From IMG/VR virus record IMGVR_UViG_3300017770_000043, positions 1 to 38,465 of that record: a stretch of 38,465 bases of DNA. The stretch is one strand, 5' to 3'. Of the stretch, positions 25,708-32,172 are shown piece by piece. Below the pieces are notes generated by a model. It saw nothing but the letters and a program-made list of their open reading frames with translations, ran no database searches and was not told the origin of the DNA. Both the position numbers and the translations under genes were made by a program. Numbering within the stretch: the first letter of the stretch is position 1; each line of letters starts with the position of its first letter. This DNA is from a virus.

Positions 25708-25731
25708 AAAAGGGGCGATTAAGCCCCTCTT
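25706..25731. terminator. Bidirectional intrinsic terminator between convergent transcripts
   Basis: AGGGGC (25711-25716), loop GATTAA, GCCCCT (25723-25728). Read rightward it is followed by CTTT. Read leftward it is followed by a run of six T, making it strong for the leftward replication transcript. It separates the 20-residue peptide gene from the convergent leftward genes. Confidence 0.88.
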
Positions 25732-25943
25732 TACATACCCTCATGTTGTATATTATCACGAGGCACATTGGTTTCTATATAAATATTATCATCGTCATCT
25801 TCAGGGAAATAAGCTAAAACCTCTTCACCTTCGTGCCAACTTAATACAGTCAGAAATAACGCTAGAGCATCATCTCTACTTTCTCCATCTGTTTTTACAG
25901 TTATAGATACGTTTTTTATTGTTAGTGTCATTTCCATGCTCAT
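25731..25943 (-). CDS. Hypothetical 70-residue acidic protein
   Basis: Last gene of the leftward unit, ATGA overlap with the metallophosphoesterase gene. It begins with alternating beta residues (M-T-L-T-I-K-N-V-S-I-T-V-K) and has an E-D-D-D-D patch near residues 48-52. It is followed immediately by the bidirectional terminator. No family recognised; it may be a small partner of the phosphoesterase. Confidence 0.6.
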   Translation of the reverse strand: MSMEMTLTIKNVSITVKTDGESRDDALALFLTVLSWHEGEEVLAYFPEDDDDNIYIETNVPRDNIQHEGM

Positions 25944-26770
25944 AATTCCATCATCCTGTTAATTGCTATTTCACCATTAATAACTACACCACATCCGATA
26001 GCAGGTTTCTTACCTGACTTAGCATACGCCATAGCATAACTGCTAAAGTCAATGCCGCATCCTACTTGCATACCGAAAACTTTAAACTTACGACCTACTT
26101 GCCAATCAGTATATGCTTGAGTATGCAGATGACCTTGGACTGTACTCATCATATCCATTTTGCATTTAGTCCTGGCTGTTCCTGCTTCTCCGTGTATGTA
26201 CTGTACACCATCAATGTCTACTCGATCAGTAAAGTACCATCCGGGTGTGCCTAATACTTCAGCATAAGATTTAATCCAACGCTTAGGTATGTGACTAGTC
26301 TGACTCTTGCGCATAACCATACGATCATGATTGCCAATCGTAACATAAGCATCTGGAAACTTATCATGCCATCTAGCTAAACGATCTATAGCCAGGTCTA
26401 ACTCGTCCCTGCCACCCATTCCATCGGGGTCTGTTTCGTGGTAGCTTGCGTAGTGGTTGTCGATAACATCACCGATGAACACGATTTGAGTAGGTGCATA
26501 CTCTCTATCAATTTGGCATACAAAGTCGAAGTATTCGTCAAGATCGAAGGGTGCGTGTAAGTCTCCGATACAAAGGACTCGATGGCCTCCGTTAATTCTA
26601 CAATCTCTTCTTTCAACAAACCCATCTGTTTTTTCCTCTTGTCCTTTAACATAGCGTAATGCTCTTTTAACACTATCTATAGCTATACCATATTCAACAG
26701 CAGTTTCGTAGATTCCTATTTCATCTACCCGGTTTCTAATCTCTTTACATTTTTCAACGCTGTAAGCCAC
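25940..26770 (-). CDS. Calcineurin-like metallophosphoesterase with an N-terminal HTH-like segment
   Basis: 276 residues from a GTG at 26770 preceded by GGAGG at 6 bases. All motifs of the two-metal phosphoesterase fold are present: G-D70-L-H72, G-D101-V-I-D, G-N147-H148-D149, H-G-E-A-G and G-H-L-H. Residues about 1-45 (V-D-E-I-G-I-Y-E-T-A-V-E-Y-G-I) resemble a homeodomain-like helix-turn-helix, as in phage phosphoesterases that follow replication genes. Substrate unknown; DNA ends, cyclic or dinucleotide second messengers are possible. Translationally coupled to the micropeptide upstream, whose 3' end overlaps it by 17 bases. Confidence 0.85.
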   Translation of the reverse strand: MAYSVEKCKEIRNRVDEIGIYETAVEYGIAIDSVKRALRYVKGQEEKTDGFVERRDCRINGGHRVLCIGDLHAPFDLDEYFDFVCQIDREYAPTQIVFIGDVIDNHYASYHETDPDGMGGRDELDLAIDRLARWHDKFPDAYVTIGNHDRMVMRKSQTSHIPKRWIKSYAEVLGTPGWYFTDRVDIDGVQYIHGEAGTARTKCKMDMMSTVQGHLHTQAYTDWQVGRKFKVFGMQVGCGIDFSSYAMAYAKSGKKPAIGCGVVINGEIAINRMMEL

Positions 26771-26861
26771 TAACTGCCTCCATTATTCCTAAATATAAAA
26801 AACCAAACAATAAACCTACTAAGACACACATCAACACATCCTGAAATAAATTATCTTTCAT
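26754..26861 (-). CDS. Membrane micropeptide, 35 residues
   Basis: Starts in a TAATG overlap (ATG at 26861) with GGGAGAG just upstream. One strongly hydrophobic segment (C-V-L-V-G-L-L-F-G-F-L-Y-L-G-I-M) follows a short polar N-terminus. It runs 17 bases into the phosphoesterase gene, whose ribosome site it contains. Function unknown; the strict coupling on both sides argues that it is translated. Confidence 0.55.
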   Translation of the reverse strand: MKDNLFQDVLMCVLVGLLFGFLYLGIMEAVSGLQR

Positions 26862-26947
26862 TACTCTCCCAAACTCATTAATGCCATTACTATTGAAACT
26901 GGCACTAGTATAAAAAACAATGCCACACCACCTATCGACTCTAACAT
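26861..26947 (-). CDS. Membrane micropeptide, 28 residues
   Basis: ATG at 26947 overlaps the end of the nuclease gene by 7 bases, with GGAGA upstream. The peptide is nearly all hydrophobic (G-G-V-A-L-F-F-I-L-V-P-V-S-I-V-M-A-L-M) with one acidic residue near each end. It ends in TAATG with the next micropeptide. Two successive single-span peptides could act together in the membrane. Confidence 0.5.
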   Translation of the reverse strand: MLESIGGVALFFILVPVSIVMALMSLGE

Positions 26948-27366
26948 TCTATTATCTCCTGTATTAGTTTGTAATATTTTTCTCCATAATCTGAGCCATC
27001 TGTTTTTGTATCTGCATGAAGCTCTGCCATCTGTACTGTTGTTATTTTAAAATTAAGTTTAGACATACGCATAAGGTAGTCATATCGTTCTGGGAACTTA
27101 GCTTTAAACCACTTAGTTGCATGCAGCACATCTTTGTGCCACCAATGTAAGTGTGAGTAAGAAGACAACACTTTCATGTTAGTAGGGTCTAACTCCATGT
27201 TTTTGTGAGTACCTACGTTAAGAACATGACTTGCGTGGCAGTTGCTGCCCTGAACCTCTTGGCCTGTATACTGACAAACATATTTATCACGTTTCTTTAC
27301 ACAAGCTTTAGCTTTGGCTACTAGCTTCTTTGTGTACCAGGTTCTGTTATGCGGGAGCTTAGGCAT
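26941..27366 (-). CDS. HNH / NinG-like endonuclease
   Basis: 141 residues. R-D-K-Y-V-C-Q-Y-T-G at about 26-35, then H-A-S-H-V near 44-48, L-D-P-T-N near 59-63 and S-Y-S-H-L-H-W-W at about 69-76 follow the pattern of lambda NinG-type and HNH proteins (C-Q-x-C ... S-H ... D-P-x-N ... C-x-x-C-H). The usual zinc Cys pairs are mostly replaced, only C30 of the first pair remaining, so the metal site is modified. Likely role: recombination or resolution of replication intermediates. A small DNA-modifying nuclease is the alternative. Confidence 0.65.
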   Translation of the reverse strand: MPKLPHNRTWYTKKLVAKAKACVKKRDKYVCQYTGQEVQGSNCHASHVLNVGTHKNMELDPTNMKVLSSYSHLHWWHKDVLHATKWFKAKFPERYDYLMRMSKLNFKITTVQMAELHADTKTDGSDYGEKYYKLIQEIIEC

Positions 27367-27465
27367 AATAATTGCTCACTTAGATAGTAGGTGGTGAGCG
27401 CACCCATGAAAAACGCCTATCTATACGCAGTTGCCTCTGAGAGACGAGTAGAGGAGACATGCAAA

Positions 27466-28068
27466 TTAAAACGGAACATCGTCTTCATATTGAGGTGATA
27501 CTTCAGCACAAAATTTAACAGCAAGGTCATACAGAAAATTATTCTGATTAGTGCTGTCCCATTGTTTTTTACCTTGAACCATTTTTTCTTCCCAAGGTGG
27601 CATACCATTAGGGCTATCTTTGGTAAATGCCATTTTAACTGATTGATCATCTTGTTGTAGCCATAAGAAACTTCTGTTCTTAGCTTTGTCTTTACCCATA
27701 ATAAAGGAAAGAGTTTTTTCTCTATCAATATTTGGGATGCGTTTTACAAACTCACCGAATAAGTTGTTACCTACAGGTATTTGTAGTAAGAACGAATCGT
27801 CACTTTCATCAATTAAAGTAAGCTGTAGGTTTTGATTTTTAAAACCATCAACTAACTCTGCTTTAGATATGATGTTATGGGGTAATGCGTCTGCACACGC
27901 TTCGCAAACTTCTTTACCTTCATTAGGCCCTGCTTGCAATTTGCGTTTACGGAACTTAGTCCCGGCAGGTGCATCTTCAGGTGTTGAGTTATCTGGTAGT
28001 CGGAGAGTAAACATACCCTCAGTTACTGTTATGATCTTGCTGTTACTTGTAATAGTAGTTAGTGCCAT
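27466..28068 (-). CDS. Probable single-stranded DNA-binding protein
   Basis: 200 residues. The last six residues, E-D-D-V-P-F, are the acidic tip through which SSB proteins recruit replication partners, and the body is beta-rich with aromatic residues (F-L-W-L-Q-Q, F-L-L-Q-I-P) as expected for an OB-fold. A T-K-F-R-K-R-K-L segment near the N-terminus is basic. It sits in the replication operon with helicase, methyltransferase and nuclease. The body does not closely match bacterial SSB by eye, so the call rests on tail, context and size. AGAAGGTAACTAAA precedes the ATG. Confidence 0.6.
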   Translation of the reverse strand: MALTTITSNSKIITVTEGMFTLRLPDNSTPEDAPAGTKFRKRKLQAGPNEGKEVCEACADALPHNIISKAELVDGFKNQNLQLTLIDESDDSFLLQIPVGNNLFGEFVKRIPNIDREKTLSFIMGKDKAKNRSFLWLQQDDQSVKMAFTKDSPNGMPPWEEKMVQGKKQWDSTNQNNFLYDLAVKFCAEVSPQYEDDVPF

Positions 28069-28073
28069 TTTAG

Positions 28074-28238
28074 TTACCTTCTGTTAGTTATTATTAAGTT
28101 TAAAAACTCAGTATTATTTTCTTTACGCCAATTATAATAAGGTTGCAGTTGCTTGTAGTCAATACCTTTACCGCTATATTTATATGGAAATTCTTTTATC
28201 TTACGAACACCATTTTGTCTATATATATATTTAATCAA
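28074..28238 (-). CDS. Hypothetical 54-residue protein, TTG start
   Basis: Open from a TTG at 28238, overlapping the methyltransferase stop (ATTGATTAA), with GGGAG 5 bases upstream. It ends 5 bases before the SSB-like start. The product is basic and Tyr-rich (I-K-Y-I-Y-R-Q-N-G-V-R-K-I-K, Y-K-Q-L-Q-P-Y-Y-N-W-R). Coherent coding across a stretch otherwise empty, and coupling on both sides, support it. Confidence 0.5.
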   Translation of the reverse strand: MIKYIYRQNGVRKIKEFPYKYSGKGIDYKQLQPYYNWRKENNTEFLNLIITNRR

Positions 28239-29583
28239 TGAGTCTCCCTATAAGAGTTTTGAAAGCTACTGCTGCTGTGTCTGGCACGACTCCGTTCCCC
28301 AAGAGCCTAAGTCTGTCCACCCTACTGGTAGTCCCATTAGCTGCTCTACCCAACTTGGGTTTAGTGCGTGGTTCTTCCCATTCGTACTGTGGTTCGTTGG
28401 GTCTTGCAGGGAATCTGCTACTTGAGGCAAGTTGTCCATTCGGCTCTTCCCATCCTTGCGTGTGACTGTCTTGTATGTTCCCTTCCAATCCCTGGCTGTC
28501 GGTGTTGGGTAACCCTTTATTCCTTTCTCTCTCGTAGGTTCGCCCACTATCTCTGGGTGATTGCTCAGTCCTACTTGTCCGTAGTTCGGTTGATTGCCTA
28601 TCTTCGTACCCTCGGCTGTTGTCGGTGTCGGCCAACTCTCTACTGCATCCCTCAGCTTCGCCCCGAATGTTTGGTTGCTTTTGTGACGCTTGCTCTTGAA
28701 TGTTCCGTCCTCCACGAAGGTCTCTATTCGACCGCCCTCCGCATCCGATGTTCTCGGTGTTGGGTAGTTCATTACTTCTTCCCTCAAGTTCTTGCATCCG
28801 CCCTTTTTCTTGGCTTCCGCTAACTTCTCTGGACTCCGTGCAGGTAGTGTGTCCATTGTGTTCGGAGTCGCCCAACTCTTTGCTTGTTGTGCTAGTGGTA
28901 TTCCTCCCTTCCCATTCGGTCTTGTTGAGTCCGTTGCACTCGCTCTCGGAGTAGCCCAATTTGCCTCGGCTCTCCCTACTGACCTCGTCAATCCTGCTTG
29001 ATTGCTGTTTATTTCGCAATGTGGCGTTTTGTTTGCATCGTTTGTCGCAGGAGTACCCCATGATGAAGACTCTTTTTCTTTGGTGAGGTGCGCCAACTTC
29101 AGACGCTGAGAATATTCCTGCCGTTGCTCGGTAACCCATGCTTTCCAAGTCTCCGAGGACATACTTGAGAACTGACTCTTCGTCTGCTGTTTTGCTTGAG
29201 ATGATTCCTTCAACGTTTTCGAGGAAAACAATTCTAGGTTTGCATTTACTGATTCCTCTGCTGATGTAGGGATAGAGGTGACGAGGGTCTTCAACACCTT
29301 GTCTATTTCCTGCGGAGCTAAACGGTTGACATGGGAATCCACCACTAATGATGTCCACGCATCCACAAAATACTTGGTATGGGAAGGTCTTAACATCCGT
29401 GTAGATAGGTGCTTCATCCAGTTGTTTGCTTTCCATCTTCGCAACCAGGTTCGCAACAGCGAAGGCTTCGATCTCCACATGAGCGATGTCTCGCACTCTT
29501 GGCAAAACTCGTTTAAGTCCTTCTCCGATTCCTCCGTATCCAGAACAGAGGCTAAGGTGTGTAATTGTTTTGGTAGTATCCAC
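28231..29583 (-). CDS. Cytosine-C5 DNA methyltransferase (early region)
   Basis: 450 residues from a GTG at 29583 (ribosome site GGGAG 7 bases before). The frame is open further upstream to 29637, but that start is a TTG inside the helicase gene. Motif I L-C-S-G-Y-G-G (12-18), motif IV P-C85-Q-P-F, motif VI E-N-V (122-124), motif VIII Q-R-K-R (168-171) and motif X L-G-N-G-V-V-P (428-434) are intact, so it should be active. Between VIII and X lies a polar region with repeated E-L-x-D/N-T-x-N-x-G units, the target-recognition area. The same bases read +1 also give family-like sequence (see the overlapping entry). Role: protection from host restriction or timing of replication. Local G+C is higher than in neighbours. 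Confidence 0.85.
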   Translation of the reverse strand: MDTTKTITHLSLCSGYGGIGEGLKRVLPRVRDIAHVEIEAFAVANLVAKMESKQLDEAPIYTDVKTFPYQVFCGCVDIISGGFPCQPFSSAGNRQGVEDPRHLYPYISRGISKCKPRIVFLENVEGIISSKTADEESVLKYVLGDLESMGYRATAGIFSASEVGAPHQRKRVFIMGYSCDKRCKQNATLRNKQQSSRIDEVSRESRGKLGYSESECNGLNKTEWEGRNTTSTTSKELGDSEHNGHTTCTESREVSGSQEKGRMQELEGRSNELPNTENIGCGGRSNRDLRGGRNIQEQASQKQPNIRGEAEGCSRELADTDNSRGYEDRQSTELRTSRTEQSPRDSGRTYERERNKGLPNTDSQGLEGNIQDSHTQGWEEPNGQLASSSRFPARPNEPQYEWEEPRTKPKLGRAANGTTSRVDRLRLLGNGVVPDTAAVAFKTLIGRLID

Positions 29584-29585
29584 AT
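28266..29585 (-). CDS. Overlapping +1-frame ORF with W-x-T-P repeats (dual-coding candidate)
   Basis: This frame stays open through nearly the whole methyltransferase. Upstream of about 29060 it looks like a shadow. From 29060 to 28266 it has six (W/Y)-x-T-P-x-x-x-D-type units and ends L-N-P-S-W-V-E-Q-L-M-G-L-P-V-G-W-T-D-L. I recognise that ending from the C-terminal parts of many phage C5 methyltransferases. It could be reached by +1 frameshifting near the A-rich stretch 29071-29083 or by separate initiation. Its ATG at 29585 overlaps the GTG of the main frame (ATGTG), directly after the helicase stop. Whether it is translated is unknown. Confidence 0.4.
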   Translation of the reverse strand: MWILPKQLHTLASVLDTEESEKDLNEFCQECETSLMWRSKPSLLRTWLRRWKANNWMKHLSTRMLRPSHTKYFVDAWTSLVVDSHVNRLAPQEIDKVLKTLVTSIPTSAEESVNANLELFSSKTLKESSQAKQQTKSQFSSMSSETWKAWVTEQRQEYSQRLKLAHLTKEKESSSWGTPATNDANKTPHCEINSNQAGLTRSVGRAEANWATPRASATDSTRPNGKGGIPLAQQAKSWATPNTMDTLPARSPEKLAEAKKKGGCKNLREEVMNYPTPRTSDAEGGRIETFVEDGTFKSKRHKSNQTFGAKLRDAVESWPTPTTAEGTKIGNQPNYGQVGLSNHPEIVGEPTREKGIKGYPTPTARDWKGTYKTVTRKDGKSRMDNLPQVADSLQDPTNHSTNGKNHALNPSWVEQLMGLPVGWTDLGSWGTESCQTQQQ

Positions 29586-30853
29586 TATGTCTCCCATTGT
29601 ATGTGTTTAAATGTTTGTGTAACTCCATCAAACTCAAGACTAGCCACCGGGCTTAGTCCTTGTCTATTCTTTTGAAACTTAGCAATAACATGAGTGCCGC
29701 TCAAGGGTAATTGATAAACAGTTTCTCCATTTACATCCATACCCTCAGACGGAACATTAGCTAACAATATAATCTGATCAGCAAAGTTCTCTACATCCTT
29801 AGACCATGCTATCTGCATATTAGCATTAGGGTGAGCCAGGATTATGATTGGTATTTGTAGATCATCACGCAAGTCTCTGAACTTACGAATGAAATCATCA
29901 TACATAATAGTTTTACTATCATAGTTCTTACCACCATCAGATATACTTAACAGGTTGTCAATGAATACAGCTTGTGCGCCCTTGCGCCATTCAGCTACAG
30001 CCCAACCACGAATATCTTCAATGGTCATGCCTTTATCACGAACGCATAAGTCAAGTGAGGCTACAGTCTTCAGAGCCTTTCTTGCCCGATCTGCTTCATC
30101 TTCTGTAGCACCGACTGGCCTTACCTTCATGCGGTAGGTATCCATCTGCCCGACATGAGCCAGGTATCTAGGAAGTAACTCACCCTTCAGCATTTCGATA
30201 GATGCAAGTGGCGTTCTGTCCCCACGCATATGTGCCGCTATCTGCCATTGTAGCATCATCGCAGTCTTACCAGTTGATCGAGGAGCGTGTAGTAAAACCA
30301 ACTCACTCTTCTGCTTGCCTAGCTTCTCTGTCCACTCATTGCACCACCATCCAAAGTGGCCACATTGTGCATCGATGCAGTCCTGAATAAACTTCTCTCC
30401 ATGCTCTTCTATGGTGAGGTCTTTCTGAACGCTGACATTTGCCCTAATTAATGCGCTTATAACGCTCTCTGATGCACTTTCTCCGTCATAGGCAATAGCC
30501 AGTCCATCTTCTAACGCCTTGATCTCCTGTCGCAATTTGGAGGCTTTTAGAACACCCTCTGTATAATGCTCAGAGTGAGCAGAAACGACTGCCGCATCTT
30601 GCAAATCAATGAGTCTGTCGTAACCACCTACACCTTCTAGCTCGTTATGTTCGTTTAACCATGCACCAATCGTGATCGCATCCATAGCTTTGCCTTGAGC
30701 ATACTGTTCTTTCAGTGATACCCATAGCTTCTGATTGCGAGGATCATAGAAGTCCTCTTCGTGCAGATCAATTTTACCTATAATGCTTGGGTCTAATAAA
30801 CATGAACCCAACACTCCCTTCTCTGACTCGTCTGACACAGGTAAAGTTTTCAT
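29585..30853 (-). CDS. DnaB-like replicative helicase
   Basis: 422 residues. N-terminal DnaB-like domain (S-E-K-G-V-L-G-S-C-L-L-D-P, about 10-22), then a RecA-type core: Walker A A-P-R-S-T-G-K-T (190-197), Walker B A-V-F-I-D-N (295-300) and the K-N-R-Q-G motif (396-400) whose Arg is the likely intersubunit finger. The start at 30853 follows AAGGATGAG and overlaps the upstream stop (ATGA); an extension to 30901 is open but unlikely. As no DNA polymerase or primase is visible, this enzyme probably loads or replaces host DnaB at the phage origin. Confidence 0.88.
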   Translation of the reverse strand: MKTLPVSDESEKGVLGSCLLDPSIIGKIDLHEEDFYDPRNQKLWVSLKEQYAQGKAMDAITIGAWLNEHNELEGVGGYDRLIDLQDAAVVSAHSEHYTEGVLKASKLRQEIKALEDGLAIAYDGESASESVISALIRANVSVQKDLTIEEHGEKFIQDCIDAQCGHFGWWCNEWTEKLGKQKSELVLLHAPRSTGKTAMMLQWQIAAHMRGDRTPLASIEMLKGELLPRYLAHVGQMDTYRMKVRPVGATEDEADRARKALKTVASLDLCVRDKGMTIEDIRGWAVAEWRKGAQAVFIDNLLSISDGGKNYDSKTIMYDDFIRKFRDLRDDLQIPIIILAHPNANMQIAWSKDVENFADQIILLANVPSEGMDVNGETVYQLPLSGTHVIAKFQKNRQGLSPVASLEFDGVTQTFKHIQWET

Positions 30854-31476
30854 ATGCTCATCCTTTTTATTGATGGTTTTACAAACACCTCGTCTTCCCA
30901 TCTGCGGTTGCGAGGATTGATATAACCTTCAAAGTTTAAACAATACTGCATACTATCTCTACTAGTAATATAAGGTATTATTGATGCTTGTATAGCTAAC
31001 TTATCTTCTTCTGACAACTTAACCCAATACCTAATAGACTTCTGCTTACTACCTTTACGATGATACATAGCCCAACACTCTTCAAATAAGGTATCTGTTT
31101 TAGTATCTGTCTTAGTATCTGGTATAGGTTGCTCTCCTTTTGACATTCGATTGTTCACAGTTGAACATTGGAGATTGTCAGCTAGAGCATACCACTTGGT
31201 CTGATCATAGCCTATAGAATTATAGTTAGCTGATACAATTAATCCATCAGACTCCATATCCCGGAGTAGCCTACTTATCTTCTGCCTGGACCAGTAAGGA
31301 TAGTGATGACACATATCAGAAGCAGACTGGTACATCCAAGTCTTACCCTCATGTGTATGAGATTCTTTGCCCTCGTTTTGATTGCACCAGAATCTGATGT
31401 GCTGCATTAACAATGCCTTATCGATTCCATGATCAACAGCTTCCTGAACTATAAATGCATGGGCCTCATTTGACAT
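30850..31476 (-). CDS. O-like replication initiator with winged-helix domain
   Basis: 208 residues from the ATG at 31476 with GGAGAAGC upstream; a longer frame to 31545 overlaps the preceding gene. The N-terminal part (W-M-Y-Q-S-A-S-D-M..., S-R-Q-K-I-S-R-L-L-R-D-M-E-S-D-G-L-I) is a winged helix, and a T-K-T-D linker follows. The C-terminus has F-E-E-C-W-A-M-Y-H-R-K-G-S-K-Q-K-S-I and N-F-E-G-Y-I-N-P-R-N-R-R-W-E-D, the ending of lambda O/DnaD-type phage replication proteins. Directly upstream of the helicase, as in lambda O/P-type modules: origin binding and helicase loading. Confidence 0.72.
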   Translation of the reverse strand: MSNEAHAFIVQEAVDHGIDKALLMQHIRFWCNQNEGKESHTHEGKTWMYQSASDMCHHYPYWSRQKISRLLRDMESDGLIVSANYNSIGYDQTKWYALADNLQCSTVNNRMSKGEQPIPDTKTDTKTDTLFEECWAMYHRKGSKQKSIRYWVKLSEEDKLAIQASIIPYITSRDSMQYCLNFEGYINPRNRRWEDEVFVKPSIKRMSI

Positions 31477-31693
31477 CAGTGCTTCTCCGTACATGACACA
31501 CTGGTATAATCTCTCCGTCTGCCTCAATGGTATCCTCGTAGACAAAACAGTTCTTCATACGTTCTGCCTCTATCACACACCACTCATAATAATTCTCTGC
31601 ATCATATGAATTAGGGAATGTGTCTGAACAAGCATACTCATCTGTGACCTGTATACTTCCTGGTAATTTAATTGTTTGATTTGATACTCTCAT
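31466..31693 (-). CDS. Hypothetical 75-residue protein
   Basis: The ATG at 31693 has AAGGAG 5 bases upstream; the in-frame GTG at 31708 does not. The product is acidic and contains S-Y-D-A-E-N-Y-Y-E-W-C-V-I-E-A-E-R-M-K and C-H-V-R-R near the end. It overlaps the initiator gene by 11 bases. No family recognised. Confidence 0.6.
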   Translation of the reverse strand: MRVSNQTIKLPGSIQVTDEYACSDTFPNSYDAENYYEWCVIEAERMKNCFVYEDTIEADGEIIPVCHVRRSTDVK

Positions 31694-31704
31694 AATACTC
31701 CTTT

Positions 31705-32094
31705 TCACATGTAGTCAAATGCTACACCAATACTTTTAATTTCATCTGTCTCATTATCTGCTTTGATGAACGATACCATCCCGTTTACTATTGTGTGATT
31801 ACGAAATAGATCATTGATTATATTATCTCGTATAATTTTAGTATAAATATATCGATCACGATTGTATTTGTAACTCTCTAGATCATTATTCTCTTTTGCT
31901 TTTTCGCCCCACTTCTGTATAGTGCTAAGTAAAGGAATGTAACCAATCTTAACACCTGTTGATAAGTGAACTGACAAAGCAATCTCCTGATCACTAAAGT
32001 CCTCGTCTTGTTTAACATATATTTCATCCTGTAGTGTTATATCTATTTCATTCCAATTAATAAATGTAACACCTGCTAACGTACACTGTATCAT
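31705..32094 (-). CDS. HIRAN-domain-like protein
   Basis: 129 residues. L-A-G-V-T-F-I-N-W-N-E at 6-16, an acidic D-E-D-F-S-D-Q-E-I-A-L-S-V middle and V-K-I-G-Y-I-P at 48-54 follow the HIRAN pattern (A-G-V-x-F ... D-x-x-A-I-x-V ... G-Y-I-P). HIRAN domains bind 3' ends of single-stranded DNA in HLTF/Rad5-type fork-remodelling enzymes and also occur alone in phages. Here it stands at the head of the replication operon, so a role at stalled or starting forks is plausible. Residues 60-129 are not recognised. Confidence 0.5.
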   Translation of the reverse strand: MIQCTLAGVTFINWNEIDITLQDEIYVKQDEDFSDQEIALSVHLSTGVKIGYIPLLSTIQKWGEKAKENNDLESYKYNRDRYIYTKIIRDNIINDLFRNHTIVNGMVSFIKADNETDEIKSIGVAFDYM

Positions 32095-32172
32095 TTATCT
32101 ACCTCCACTCATTATGCCTACGCTTATAATCATTACGCATAAAGATATTAATATAAAGTCCCAACTAATCAT
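32095..32172 (-). CDS. Membrane micropeptide, 25 residues
   Basis: ATG at 32172 overlaps the stop of the upstream gene (ATGA), with GGGAG 8 bases before it. The stop is immediately followed by the HIRAN-like ATG (TAAATG), and GGAGG within it serves that gene. The peptide is M-I-S-W-D-F then an uninterrupted hydrophobic stretch (I-L-I-S-L-C-V-M-I-I-S-V-G-I-M). Confidence 0.5.
   Translation of the reverse strand: MISWDFILISLCVMIISVGIMSGGR

Noticed and set aside
27367-27465. Short leftward ORFs between the SSB-like and nuclease genes
   Set aside because: Only about 26-28 codons, weak or no ribosome sites and no coupling; not distinguishable from chance.
28238-29610. Several long rightward open frames opposite the methyltransferase (for example 28368-28823)
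   Set aside because: Open because local G+C is high and the other strand is repetitive; compositions are Leu/Ser/Cys-rich with no ribosome sites or motifs.
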